Of a stretch of 64,000 nucleotides of DNA, positions 22,785-31,725 are shown one piece after another. The stretch lies in contig JAVKTQ010000009.1 of NCBI GenBank assembly GCA_031460455.1, positions 1 to 64,000 on the forward strand, read 5' to 3'. Below the pieces are notes generated by a model. It saw only the letters and a list, made by a program, of their open reading frames with translations, did no database searches and was not told the DNA's origin. The translations under genes were made by a program, and so were the position numbers. Positions within the stretch are counted from its first letter, which is position 1. The number at the start of each line of letters is the position of its first letter. This DNA is from Sporomusaceae bacterium. GTDB taxonomy: Bacteria; Bacillota; Negativicutes; Sporomusales; UBA7701.

Positions 22785-22861
22785 ACCGTATTCCTCCTAA
22801 TGGGTTTTGGTATTATATTCATTGCGCCGCTATCATATTCCTTCTTGGCGGGGAGCTTGGG

Positions 22862-24634
22862 TCACTGGCTGTGATAAAGGCGCCAGTACAGTCCCCGGCA
22901 GGCGACGAGCTCTTCGTGGGTGCCGGCCTCGGCGATTAAACCACGGTGAAGGACAAGGATGCGATCGGCATTCTGAATGGTGGACAGGCGATGGGCGACA
23001 ACAAGCATGGTGCGCTGTTTGGCGATGTGTTCAAGCGCCCCCTGGATCAGCATCTCGGTTTCGCCGTCGATATTGGAGGTGGCTTCGTCCAGTACCAGCA
23101 CGTCGGCACGGCAGGCCAGCATTCGGGCGAGAGAAAGCAATTGGCGCTGCCCGACCGAAATCATCGCTCCCTGATAGCCAATCGGCGTATCGTAGCCTTG
23201 CGGGAGCTTTGCGATGAATTCGTGGCAATTCGCCACAGTGGCGGCGTCGATGATATCCCGGCGGGATATCGCGGGATCGAAGAGGCTGATATTTTCGGCC
23301 ACCGTGCCGTTAAACAGGTGAACATCCTGAAACACCACGCCGATCGTCCGCCGGAGAACGTCCAGGGGGATCTCGCGAATATCGACACCATCGACGAGGA
23401 TTCGGCCCCGCTGCGGCTCGTACAGACGGAGCAGGAGATTGATGACCGTGGTCTTGCCTGAGCCGGAGAGACCGGCAATACCGATGAATTCGCCGACTGC
23501 CACCGAGAATGACAAGCCGCACAGCACCCAATGCGGTTCTTCATAAGCGAACCATACGTCTTCGAAAGCTATTTCGCCGTTGACGCGCCGGTGGGTGTTT
23601 TGTCCGTCAGGCTCTTCGGCCGGGCGATCGGCGGCAATCAGTTCGTAGACCCGCTCGGCCGCCGCCAGGGCCGACTGCAGCAGGCTGTATTTCTCGGCCA
23701 GATCTCTGATTGGCCAGAAGAATTTCTCCATATATCGCAGGAAGGCAACAACTACGCCGATCTCTACGCCCCCCAGGCTGCTTTGCCAGTCGCCGTACCA
23801 CAGGAGTAGCACGACCGCAAGGGTATAGACGAGATCGACAAACGGCCGGAAAAGGGCAAAAGTGCGCATTTCCTTCAAGCCGGCGGCCAGGTATTCACGG
23901 TTGACGACGGTGTATTCGGCCTCGCTGCGCAGGAAACGGGCAAACGCTTTGACAACGCTGACTCCGTTGAGACTTTCCTGGAGAAAGCTATTGATGGCGG
24001 CCGTTTTCTCGCGCACCTGGCGGTAGGCCCGCCGGGCGTATTTCTGATAGAGAGCGGCGAGGACGATCATCACCGGGATGACGGTGAACGAGACGAGCGC
24101 CAGCCGCCAGTCGATGGCAAGCATGACGGCGATGATGCCGATCAGTACCAGCAAATCGCTGGCGAAGGCGACGAGCACATCGGTGTAGAGGTCTTTGATA
24201 GCGTCGGTGTCGTTTGTCACCCGCGTGACGATACGCCCCACCGGCTGGCTTTCAATGTCGGTGTAACGCATGTAGATGAGTTGCTTGAAAACTTTCTGCC
24301 GGACGTCGAAGATTATTTTCTGGCCGATATACTGGAGCAGGAGGGTTTGCCCCCAGGCAAAAAGCATACCGGCGGCGATAGTGGCGGCGTAAAGCCATGC
24401 GGTGTTACGTAGGCCGGCGAGGTCGCCGAGGAGTATCTGGTTATCGATGGCGATTTTGAGAAGATATGGCCGGGCCAGATCGGCGGCCGTGCCGAGGAGC
24501 ATTACGGCAAGAGCCGCCGCCATAAGCCCCCTGAAAGGCCGGGAAAAACTCCACAGCACCTTCGCCACTTCCCGGTCGAGTGGACGGTCGGGGGGAGCGG
24601 AGTCGTATTCCCTGCCGCGAAAATACATGCTCAT
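22862..24634 (-). CDS. ABC exporter half-transporter, catalytic-site subunit
   Basis: The 590-residue protein has six membrane helices (about 40-330) and an ATPase domain with Walker A GIAGLSGSGKTTVINLLLRL, Walker B VLVLDEATSNID with the catalytic Glu, and H-loop LVVAHRLST. Its signature motif is altered (ISVGQRQL instead of LSGGQ). The partner encoded just upstream shows the opposite pattern, so the two form a BmrCD/TM287-288-type heterodimer with one canonical and one degenerate site. Substrate is probably lipid or drug-like. ATG overlaps the partner's stop as ATGA. Confidence 0.92.
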   Translation of the reverse strand: MSMYFRGREYDSAPPDRPLDREVAKVLWSFSRPFRGLMAAALAVMLLGTAADLARPYLLKIAIDNQILLGDLAGLRNTAWLYAATIAAGMLFAWGQTLLLQYIGQKIIFDVRQKVFKQLIYMRYTDIESQPVGRIVTRVTNDTDAIKDLYTDVLVAFASDLLVLIGIIAVMLAIDWRLALVSFTVIPVMIVLAALYQKYARRAYRQVREKTAAINSFLQESLNGVSVVKAFARFLRSEAEYTVVNREYLAAGLKEMRTFALFRPFVDLVYTLAVVLLLWYGDWQSSLGGVEIGVVVAFLRYMEKFFWPIRDLAEKYSLLQSALAAAERVYELIAADRPAEEPDGQNTHRRVNGEIAFEDVWFAYEEPHWVLCGLSFSVAVGEFIGIAGLSGSGKTTVINLLLRLYEPQRGRILVDGVDIREIPLDVLRRTIGVVFQDVHLFNGTVAENISLFDPAISRRDIIDAATVANCHEFIAKLPQGYDTPIGYQGAMISVGQRQLLSLARMLACRADVLVLDEATSNIDGETEMLIQGALEHIAKQRTMLVVAHRLSTIQNADRILVLHRGLIAEAGTHEELVACRGLYWRLYHSQ

Positions 24635-26367
24635 GGCTGTTCACCGTTTACGAGCTGCTGCTCGTACAGTCTGAAGTACAGGCCGCCCTGGGCGATGAGT
24701 GCGGCATGCGTTCCTTGCTCGGCGACGCCGCCATCATCGAGGACAACGATAAAATCGGCATCTTTGACCGCGGCGACCCGTTGGGAAACAATGATGGTGG
24801 TGCGGCCGCCGCTGAAGTCCTTCATATTGGCGAGAAGCTCGGTCTGAGTTTCGTAATCCAGCGAAGCGAAGACGTCGTCGAGGAGAAGGATTTCCGGAGT
24901 CTTTACCAACGCACGGGCGATCGCTACGCGCTGCTGCTGGCCGCCAGACAGACGACGGCCCTTTTCGCCGAGAACGGTGCCAAAGCCGTAAGGCTTGTCG
25001 TCGATTGCTTCCCTGACAGCGGCAAGACCAGCCGCTTTTTCCACGTCGTCGCGCGGGTAGTCGCGATCATAGGCGATATTTTCGCCAATGGTACGGGCGA
25101 AAAGGAAGCTGTCCTGCGGTACATAGCCGATTCCTTGGCGGAGTGACAGAAAGTCCAGCGTAAGTATCTCCCGGCCGCCGATGAAAATGGCATCGGCAGG
25201 CGGTTCGTAAAGACGAAGAAGAAGTTTGAGCAGGGTGGATTTGCCGGAACCGGTTCTGCCGACGATCCCGACGACAGCTCCCGCAGGAATGGAAATAGTG
25301 ACGTCTTTGAGAGCGGGGTTGGGGCTGTCCGGGTACCGAAAGGTCAGATGACGCAGTTCGACGCTACTGCCGGGAAGGGCGGACGGTGACGCCGGCAAGC
25401 CGGTCTCGTAGGCCGGTTCGGCCAGCAGGGCGGCAATGCGGGCCAGCGACGCCGAACCGCGCTGCACGGTCGCGATGAGGTAGCTGAAGCCGGTGACCGG
25501 CCATATCATTAGGCCGAGGTAGCCGAGGAAGGCTACAAGGTCGCCGACGGTAAGGACGCCGGCAACGATAAGCTGCCCGCCGCCGTGAAGGGCGATGGCG
25601 TAGCAAAACAGCGGCGCGGTATGGGAGACGGGGAAATAAGCGGCCTGCAGACGGGCCATGGCCAGATTGGCTGCAACATTATCCCGGCTCACGGCGGTGA
25701 AGCGGTCGATGGCCACTGCCTCGGCGGCGAAACCTTTTACTACCCTGGCGCCGGCAAACGTTTCCTGTACCATCTCGGTGAACTGGCTGAATTTTTCCTG
25801 GACGATGCGAAAGCGGTCATGGATCGGCCGGCCCATCAGGGCGGTGGCTAGCAGCACGAACGGCAGCGGTACGACCGACTGCCAGGTGAGTTCCCAGTTA
25901 ACCACTTCGACCATTACGATCAGCGAGGCCAGCCCCATGATGAGTGCGTCTACGAGCAGGAGAGCGCCGAGGCCGACCGCGACGCGGACCGCCGTGACGT
26001 CGCTGATGGTGAGGGCCATGACCCGACCGGGGCCGAAGCGATCGAAGTATACTGGCGGCAGACGGAGAGCATGGGCAAAGAGTTTATCCCGCAGGTAGTA
26101 TTCGAGGTGACGGGTGGTGCCCATAATGAGTACCCGATAGCAGTAGCGAAGGATGGCGATTAAGATGGCCAGAGCCGTCAGCGCGCCAAGCAGCCTGACA
26201 AGGCCCGCGTCGCCTGCCAAGAGCAGATCGACCGCCTTCCCCGTCAGACGAGGAATGGCGAGCTGCAGTAAGTCGACAACTATGAGAACAAGGACGCCAA
26301 GCCCGTAATAAGGCCAGCGCCGCCGGAAGAATGGCGTCAGTATGTGGATGTGGCGCAAAAAATCCAT
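24631..26367 (-). CDS. ABC exporter half-transporter, degenerate-site subunit
   Basis: The 578-residue protein has six membrane helices and an ATPase domain with Walker A GIVGRTGSGKSTLLKLLLRL and an intact signature LSGGQQQRVAIARAL. Walker B reads ILLLDDVFASLD, with Asp in place of the catalytic Glu, and the H-loop His is Gln (IIVSQRV). These changes mark the non-hydrolysing site of a heterodimeric exporter. ATG 26367 follows AAAGGTGAAAAAT; a GTG nine bases upstream is possible. It is the first gene of a two-gene operon. Confidence 0.92.
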   Translation of the reverse strand: MDFLRHIHILTPFFRRRWPYYGLGVLVLIVVDLLQLAIPRLTGKAVDLLLAGDAGLVRLLGALTALAILIAILRYCYRVLIMGTTRHLEYYLRDKLFAHALRLPPVYFDRFGPGRVMALTISDVTAVRVAVGLGALLLVDALIMGLASLIVMVEVVNWELTWQSVVPLPFVLLATALMGRPIHDRFRIVQEKFSQFTEMVQETFAGARVVKGFAAEAVAIDRFTAVSRDNVAANLAMARLQAAYFPVSHTAPLFCYAIALHGGGQLIVAGVLTVGDLVAFLGYLGLMIWPVTGFSYLIATVQRGSASLARIAALLAEPAYETGLPASPSALPGSSVELRHLTFRYPDSPNPALKDVTISIPAGAVVGIVGRTGSGKSTLLKLLLRLYEPPADAIFIGGREILTLDFLSLRQGIGYVPQDSFLFARTIGENIAYDRDYPRDDVEKAAGLAAVREAIDDKPYGFGTVLGEKGRRLSGGQQQRVAIARALVKTPEILLLDDVFASLDYETQTELLANMKDFSGGRTTIIVSQRVAAVKDADFIVVLDDGGVAEQGTHAALIAQGGLYFRLYEQQLVNGEQP

Positions 26368-26482
26368 ATTTTTCACCTTTGCCGGAAATACCCTTAGTTA
26401 TGAAATACGGCCCGCGCCCCCTCAATTCCTGCGAAATAATCATACTGGTGATACTTTGCCCCGCGACGCCTCAAATACTAAT

Positions 26483-26583
26483 CCGACAGTCGGGGCAAAA
26501 TATGGTATAGTGAAAATACCGCCCCAATAAGGGCGGCGAAGTGACCGAGTGTTTAAACCCCGGAGCGACCGCTCCGGGGTTTT
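26483..26583 (+). ncRNA. Candidate short RNA: promoter-like boxes, two hairpins
   Basis: CCGACA (26483-26488) and TATAGT (26506-26511) are 17 bases apart. About seven bases later a CCGCCC/GGGCGG hairpin starts (26519-26536), followed after 18 bases by a perfect 12-bp hairpin (AAACCCCGGAGC/GCTCCGGGGTTT, 26555-26582, loop GACC). The second hairpin could also end the leftward Lrp transcript. A roughly 65-base rightward RNA is only a hypothesis. Confidence 0.3.
26555..26583. terminator. Strong GC hairpin after the Lrp-type gene
   Basis: A perfect 12-bp stem with loop GACC, flanked by AAA/TTT. It lies 13 bases beyond the Lrp gene stop and can work in both directions. Confidence 0.6.
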
Positions 26584-26595
26584 GGGTGCCTTTTG

Positions 26596-27030
26596 TCAGG
26601 GCAGATTGATCTTTTTTGCGGCAATAGGCGTGGACAGCACGAGGTGGGTCTCGGTGCGGCCGTAAATAGTCAGATCGTCGAGCAGTTTTTCTAACGCTGC
26701 GGTATCGGCGACGGCCGCAGCAAGCAGATAGGAGGCGCTGCCGGCAAGACGGTGGCACTCGAGAAGCCGGGCATGGCGGCGGCAATAGTCGAGGAGCTCT
26801 TCACCCGAGCCGCCGCCGATGGTGACGAGGATGAAGGCCCGAACCGGCAGGCCGGCTTTGGCAATGTTTATGTCGGCCCGGTATCCGCCGATGATGCCGC
26901 TGTCTTCGAGCTTCTTGACGCGCTCTATAGTGGCCGGGCTTGTCAGCCCTACCCTCTGGCCCAATTCTTTCATGGTTATCCGGCCGTCGGTCTGAAGGAT
27001 GTCGACAATCCTCAAGTCGATATTGTCCAT
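26596..27030 (-). CDS. Lrp/AsnC-family transcriptional regulator
   Basis: This 144-residue regulator has an N-terminal winged HTH (DLRIVDILQTDGRITMKELG, VGLTSPATIERVKKLEDSGI) and a C-terminal RAM/effector domain (PVRAFILVTIGG, YLLAAAVADTAALEKLL). Such proteins form octamers that sense amino acids. Lying beside the glutamine synthetase and the ABC exporter, it may control nitrogen or amino-acid genes; nothing in the sequence confirms a target. ATG follows GAGGTGGAAT. Confidence 0.9.
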   Translation of the reverse strand: MDNIDLRIVDILQTDGRITMKELGQRVGLTSPATIERVKKLEDSGIIGGYRADINIAKAGLPVRAFILVTIGGGSGEELLDYCRRHARLLECHRLAGSASYLLAAAVADTAALEKLLDDLTIYGRTETHLVLSTPIAAKKINLP

Positions 27031-27101
27031 ATTCCACCTCAGAAATAATTCTCCTAATCCATTTTAGGTTAATTTTCTTCTGATTTCAAGTAATATTCCG
27101 A

Positions 27102-27138
27102 CAAAAAATTAAATCCCCCGGCTGGATGCCGGGGGATT
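27102..27138 (-). terminator. Terminator of the glutamine synthetase gene
   Basis: AATCCCCCGGC and GCCGGGGGATT form an 11-bp stem followed on the minus strand by TTAATTTTTTGT. Confidence 0.85.
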
Positions 27139-27149
27139 AATTCAGCCTG

Positions 27150-29045
27150 CTAGATTATATTGCGTTTGTATTGGGCATAAAGGGCTTTGATTTCGCCCAT
27201 TTTTGCGGCCATCTCGATTTGCATGTTCGAGGCGGCTGCATAGTCGCCGTTTGCCACTGCTTCCCTGATCCGACTGAACAGGCTTTTGGCGGCGGGTGTA
27301 TCTTTTGCGATATAGGTGCGCAGGGCGCTTACTTTCTGCCAGGCCTTTTCGTCAATTTCGTCCTTGGCATCATGCACGGGTTTGCACTCTTTAATCATTT
27401 CGCAATTCTCGCCGATAATGCGGTTGACCAGCTCGGTCCGCCAGCGGAGAAGCGCCCCGGCCACGAACGCGTCGATGAGTTCCTTGCGGAAGGCGTTGCC
27501 GGCGGTAAGAACGGCAACCTTCTGCGGATACTTTTCGATGTTGAGCATGTTTTCCCAGACGGTGGCAGGCGGCTTGCTGAAGAGACGGTCACGTTCCTCG
27601 GCGGTGTAGTCCTCGAAAACGTCATGTTCGCTTCGATAGGCGCGCCCCTTCTCCAGGTAGAACCCAGCGGTCGCCGGGTCTTTTGAAAGTTCGGCCTCAA
27701 GCTCCTTGGTGGTCTTGCCGGCGCTGACGGCGGCCTTGATGCCGTCGAGCATGCTCAGATAGAAAGCGGTGACGGCGATATAGGTGTTGGTGAAGGGGTT
27801 CGGAGCACGGACCTCGAAACGGGTGGCCAGCGGATTGTTGACGTCGCGGACAAGGCCGGCCAGGATGGTGCGGTTACGGGACGGCACGGCCGGGCTGTGA
27901 CCAAGCGAGGTTACGATGCAGACCGGGGCTTCGAAACCGGGCTTAAGGCGGTTGAGCGAGTCGTTGGTGGCGGAGATGAACGGGTTGACAACTTCGTAAT
28001 TTTTGAGGAGGCCCATGATGGCGCCGTAACCGATAGCGCTCAGGAAGTCGCCTTTCATATCGCCGGGCGCGAAGAGGTTCACCAGTTTACCCGACTTCAG
28101 CCTGGCGGCAATCCCTACGTGGGTGTGTTCGCCGCTGCCGGCGACACCGGTGATGGGCTTCGCTTTGAATGTTACCTCAAGGCCGTTCTCGCGGAATACT
28201 TCCTTAACAAGGATGCGGGCCTGGAGTTCGTTGTCGGCGGCCTGCGTGGCATTGGCGAAACGCCAGTCGATCTCCATCTGCTCGACTACATGGGCGAGGT
28301 TGCCTGATTCGCCGATACGGGCCTTGAGACCGCCGACCTCTTTGTGACCCATCTCGGGCTCGAGGCCGTACCTCTCCAGCATAAGCATGGCTTCTTCCAG
28401 GGCGGTGCGGGCCTGGCCGCGCGCCCGGGCCCAGTAGTTCTCCTGCATGACCTGGGTAGCCGACAGTTCTTCGATTTCCGCGGTTTCGTCAGGCGTCTTG
28501 ACCCAGAATTCGAGCTCAGTGCCGACAGTAAAAACGATATCGTCGATTTCAGCGGGATCGAGATGCTCAAGACCGGATACTTTACCGGCTTTCTTCAATA
28601 ACTCGAGGATTTCCCCTTTAACGTATTCAAGGCTCTGCGCCAGAATAGAGCGAGAGTCGACCCGCAGGCCGTTGTGGACGAGGAAAGCAGGGATGCGGAG
28701 TGAGCCGACCGGTTTGCCGGTCTCTTCATCGACACTCTCCCAGTTGTAATCGATAAACCAGTTGACATTGGGGTCAACTACCATATCAACCTTGGCGTTG
28801 TTTAGAGTCGCCAGGCCGGTGAGGACGACTGACGAACCGTCTGTTTCGACGGCGCCGCCCAGGAAGAATTTCTCAATATCTTTCAAAAATAAATTTATGG
28901 GGATTTTTTCGTCGGTATCGTTGCCTGCCAAGTCAATGCCGACCAGGGACACGAACTTGATTTCGGGATGCTCCTTCAGCAGATTGACCAACTGTCCGTT
29001 GGTGTATTTTCCTGCCGGGATGAAGTAAAGCAAATCGTTTAACAT
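27150..29045 (-). CDS. Glutamine synthetase, long form (about 630 aa)
   Basis: The enzyme joins ammonia to glutamate with ATP. Catalytic-family blocks are visible: VGTELEFWVKTP, AGSGEHTHVGIA, NDSLNRLKPGFEAPVCI, SRNRTI and ATRFEVRAPNPFTNTYIAVT. At about 631 residues it exceeds GSI (about 450) through an enlarged N-terminal region and a C-terminal helical extension of about 130 residues (from KPPATVWENML on), yet it is shorter than GSIII. ATG 29045 is chosen with AGAGGTGG nine bases upstream; GTG 29057 is an alternative. A structured leader and a 45-codon ORF precede it. Confidence 0.92.
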   Translation of the reverse strand: MLNDLLYFIPAGKYTNGQLVNLLKEHPEIKFVSLVGIDLAGNDTDEKIPINLFLKDIEKFFLGGAVETDGSSVVLTGLATLNNAKVDMVVDPNVNWFIDYNWESVDEETGKPVGSLRIPAFLVHNGLRVDSRSILAQSLEYVKGEILELLKKAGKVSGLEHLDPAEIDDIVFTVGTELEFWVKTPDETAEIEELSATQVMQENYWARARGQARTALEEAMLMLERYGLEPEMGHKEVGGLKARIGESGNLAHVVEQMEIDWRFANATQAADNELQARILVKEVFRENGLEVTFKAKPITGVAGSGEHTHVGIAARLKSGKLVNLFAPGDMKGDFLSAIGYGAIMGLLKNYEVVNPFISATNDSLNRLKPGFEAPVCIVTSLGHSPAVPSRNRTILAGLVRDVNNPLATRFEVRAPNPFTNTYIAVTAFYLSMLDGIKAAVSAGKTTKELEAELSKDPATAGFYLEKGRAYRSEHDVFEDYTAEERDRLFSKPPATVWENMLNIEKYPQKVAVLTAGNAFRKELIDAFVAGALLRWRTELVNRIIGENCEMIKECKPVHDAKDEIDEKAWQKVSALRTYIAKDTPAAKSLFSRIREAVANGDYAAASNMQIEMAAKMGEIKALYAQYKRNII

Positions 29046-29093
29046 ACTAAAATCCACCTCTCAAAATAATTTAGTTTAAACAATACTCAGGTA

Positions 29094-29231
29094 TTAAGCC
29101 ACTATGTTATTATCCCGCCCCTGGCTTTGAGGCATTCCCCCGCCATCGCCGCTAGACCAGAAATGCAGCAAGGAAGCGACTTGCCAGTATAGTGGCATGC
29201 GGGTGAAATCTTCGCTGCCGGCTAACATCAT
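29094..29231 (-). CDS. 45-codon ORF in the glutamine synthetase leader
   Basis: ATG ATG at 29231-29226, preceded by AAAGGAGGGAT, runs to TAA 29094 and encodes 45 residues including TRMPLYWQVASLLHFWSS and a Gly/Gln/Arg-rich end. Its stop is 48 bases before the synthetase start. The ribosome site is as good as that of the synthetase. It may be a leader peptide or a small regulator of the enzyme; no family is recognised. Expression is inferred only. Confidence 0.5.
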   Translation of the reverse strand: MMLAGSEDFTRMPLYWQVASLLHFWSSGDGGGMPQSQGRDNNIVA

Positions 29232-29374
29232 ATCCCTCCTTTATCCCTCTGAAACAAGCTCGACTCCGGGATATTTTCGCGCCGCACGGCCGTCGCATGC
29301 AGCGGCCGAGAAAAGCGCAAAGGACTTCCTAAAATATTTCAGGAAGTCCTCATCGACTTATAGTTATTAATTTT
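29095..29374 (-). promoter_or_regulatory. Structured 5' leader of the glutamine synthetase operon
   Basis: From the predicted transcription start near 29374 to the synthetase the leader spans about 330 bases. It contains a perfect ten-base-pair hairpin AGGACTTCCT/AGGAAGTCCT (29322-29351) followed by TTTGCGCTTTT, then a second stem CGGCCG/CGGCCG around 29285-29308 within TTTGCGC/GCGCGAAA flanks, then the 45-codon ORF. I do not recognise a known riboswitch class. The first hairpin could be a terminator, giving attenuation. Bases 29411-29514 hold only the divergent start region of the amidohydrolase. Confidence 0.5.
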
Positions 29375-29380
29375 GTATTT

Positions 29381-29410
29381 ATTATAGTTTTCGCCGACGC
29401 TGTTTGTCAA
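29381..29410 (-). promoter_or_regulatory. Promoter of the glutamine synthetase leader
   Basis: TTGACA (29405-29410) and TATAAT (29381-29386) are both perfect consensus boxes, 18 bases apart on the minus strand. Confidence 0.8.
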
Positions 29411-29514
29411 TACTGCGTCAGCAATTTTTTCGTAATTTCCTCCGGGATTGTTGCTGTACACGTGCGGACATGGTATCTTTAAATCTGGAGACTCATTCGG
29501 GGAGGTTTTTTTCC

Positions 29515-31104
29515 ATGGCCCACGCCAGCCTCGTCATACTAAACGCCGCCGTGTGGACGGGCATCGGCTCGGCAGGTCGCTGCCAGGCGATAGCCGTTAA
29601 TGCTGACCGAATCGTCGCCATAGGAAGCAACGCAGATATTTCACCGCTCGTCGGGACGGCGACGAAAGTGATCGACGCCGGCGGCAGGCTTATCCTGCCA
29701 GGCTTTAACGACAGCCATGCCCACTTCCTCCTCGGCGGCCGCCAGCTTTTAGCCGTCGATCTGCGTGATGCTTGCAGTTGTAATGATCTTGCCGCCAAAA
29801 TCGCGTCAGTTGCCCAGACGGTTCCTGCGGGGCGCTGGCTGATAGGCGGCAATTGGGATAACGGTGCATGGTCCGATCCGCGCTTGCCGACTAAGGAAGA
29901 CATCGATCCTTTCACTCCGGCCACACCGGTTTTCGTCACCCGCAGCGACTTGCATATGGGCTTGGCCAACAGCGCTGCCCTGACCGCCGCCGGAATAACG
30001 GCCGGAACGCCGACTCCGTCCGGCGGCGCGATAATACGCCACCCCGTTACCGGCGAACCGACCGGCATATTGAAGGATGCCGCACTCGAACTTATCCGCC
30101 GGGCGATACCGCCGCCCAGCATGGACGAGTCGCTCGCTGCTGTCGGAAAAGCGTCCGAACTCGCCGCCTCTCTGGGTGTGACCTCGCTCCAGGATATGGC
30201 TGTCGGGAAAGAATGGGAAAGCTGGCGCGTGTTTCAGACTTTTCGCAGTCAACAAGCGCTGACAGTCAGACTAAGCCTCCACATGCCCTTGCCCGACTGG
30301 ACCAGAACCCGTCAACTGCCTGACGGTCAGCAGGACGCCTGGCTAAGGCTTACCGGTGTAAAGGCTTTTATCGACGGATCGCTCGGTTCTTCCACCGCAC
30401 TGTTCTTCGCCCCTTACGACGATGAGCCGGATAATTCCGGCCTCCTGATGCAGACTGCGGACCAACTGGGCGGACAGCTCGCTGCAGCCGACCTGGCCGG
30501 CCTGCAGGCAGCCGTTCACGCCATCGGCGACAAGGCCAACAACATTCTGCTGAACATATTTGACGAAATAGCGGCACGAAACGACCGGCGCGAACGGCGC
30601 TTCCGCATCGAGCACGCCCAGCATCTCTGCGCTGAAGACATCGGCCGGATGGCGGCTCTGGGGGTTATCGCCTCGGTGCAGCCTAGCCACGTCATCGACG
30701 ACGGTCGCTGGGCCGAAAAGCGTATCGGCCCTGAGCGGGCAAAGTATGCCTACCCCTTCCGCTCTCTTATAGACGCCGGAGTCAGGCTGGCCTTCGGAAG
30801 CGACTGGCCGGTCGCATCTCTAAATCCTCTTGAGGGCATTCAGGCTGCCGTAACCCGCAAACTTGACGGCGGACAATCCTGGCATCCAGAACAAAAGATA
30901 ACCGTCGCTGAGGCAGTCAACGCCTACACCGCCAACGCAGCCTACGCGGAGTTCGCAGAAAGAGAAAAAGGCGTTTTGTCTCCTGGTATGCTTGCCGATT
31001 TTGTCGTTCTGTCCCAAGATATCTTCGCTATACCGCCGGAAGAAATCGCTGCTGCCAAAGTAGTTTGTACCGTCTGCGGCGGCAGAGTTGTCTACGAAAA
31101 GTAG
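29515..31104 (+). CDS. YtcJ-type amidohydrolase
   Basis: This 529-residue metal-dependent hydrolase has the amidohydrolase blocks PGFNDSHAHFLLGG (HxH), AAVHAIGDKANN, RIEHAQHL and FGSDWPVASLNP, plus the flanking beta-sandwich. The family includes exoenzyme-regulatory and N-acyl-amide hydrolases, mostly with unknown substrate. ATG 29515 is chosen because GGGGAGG stands about nine bases upstream. The DUF2284 gene follows 15 bases later, so they are likely co-transcribed. Confidence 0.9.
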   Translation: MAHASLVILNAAVWTGIGSAGRCQAIAVNADRIVAIGSNADISPLVGTATKVIDAGGRLILPGFNDSHAHFLLGGRQLLAVDLRDACSCNDLAAKIASVAQTVPAGRWLIGGNWDNGAWSDPRLPTKEDIDPFTPATPVFVTRSDLHMGLANSAALTAAGITAGTPTPSGGAIIRHPVTGEPTGILKDAALELIRRAIPPPSMDESLAAVGKASELAASLGVTSLQDMAVGKEWESWRVFQTFRSQQALTVRLSLHMPLPDWTRTRQLPDGQQDAWLRLTGVKAFIDGSLGSSTALFFAPYDDEPDNSGLLMQTADQLGGQLAAADLAGLQAAVHAIGDKANNILLNIFDEIAARNDRRERRFRIEHAQHLCAEDIGRMAALGVIASVQPSHVIDDGRWAEKRIGPERAKYAYPFRSLIDAGVRLAFGSDWPVASLNPLEGIQAAVTRKLDGGQSWHPEQKITVAEAVNAYTANAAYAEFAEREKGVLSPGMLADFVVLSQDIFAIPPEEIAAAKVVCTVCGGRVVYEK

Positions 31105-31119
31105 TGAGGAGGACCGCAA

Positions 31120-31689
31120 GTGGCGAAGACGGCGCATGCAATCAAAACCCTGCTGGCGTTGGCCGATACTGCGAAAACAAAGGGTTGCCACGAAGCCGAA
31201 CCGCTTCTGACGCGCGAAATCGTCGTTGATCCGCGCGTCAGGCTCAAATGCCGGCTTAACCTGTGCGGCCAGTTCGGCCGAAACCTGATGTGCCCGCCAA
31301 AAGTGTGGGCTTTGGACGAAACTTTGGCAATCCTGACTCGGTACACATTCTCTCTTCTTGTGCAAATCACCCGCGAGGCTGAGCCCCATGAATGCCAAAA
31401 TGTGTTCGACAGGGAAAAGATCGCTATGAACAAGATTATTGTCAGCCTTGAGCAAGAAGCATTCCGCAACGGCTTCAGTCTGGCTGTAGGTCTTGGCTGC
31501 GGACATTGTCAGCTCTGCCAAGCATGTGCGGACGGAGATTGTCCGCCCGTTTGCCGTCTGCCTTCACAAGCCCGTCCTTCCTTGGAGGCGGTGGGAATCG
31601 ACGTGGAAAAAACCTGTGCCGCAGCCGGGCTTCCGGCCGGATTTTCTCCTGGCCGCGTCACGCTCACCGGACTTTTGCTCTTGGACTGA
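31120..31689 (+). CDS. DUF2284 Cys-rich metal-binding protein
   Basis: The 189-residue protein has the DUF2284 cysteine pattern: CRLNLCGQFGRNLMCPP in the first half and LGCGHCQLCQACADGDCPPVC later, enough for one or two iron-sulfur clusters. The family is common in anaerobes and is annotated only as predicted metal-binding. The start is GTG 31120 after GGAGGACCGCAA. It sits between the amidohydrolase and a small membrane protein gene. Confidence 0.85.
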   Translation: MAKTAHAIKTLLALADTAKTKGCHEAEPLLTREIVVDPRVRLKCRLNLCGQFGRNLMCPPKVWALDETLAILTRYTFSLLVQITREAEPHECQNVFDREKIAMNKIIVSLEQEAFRNGFSLAVGLGCGHCQLCQACADGDCPPVCRLPSQARPSLEAVGIDVEKTCAAAGLPAGFSPGRVTLTGLLLLD

Positions 31690-31725
31690 ATACAAGGCAT
31701 ACCAATAGCCGGAAAGGAAACTGAA

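Noticed and set aside
29322-29351. Perfect inverted repeat whose ACTTCCTAAAA arm resembles the XerC half of Firmicutes dif sites
   Set aside because: The other half is simply the inverted copy and does not resemble the conserved XerD half; it is better explained as a leader hairpin.
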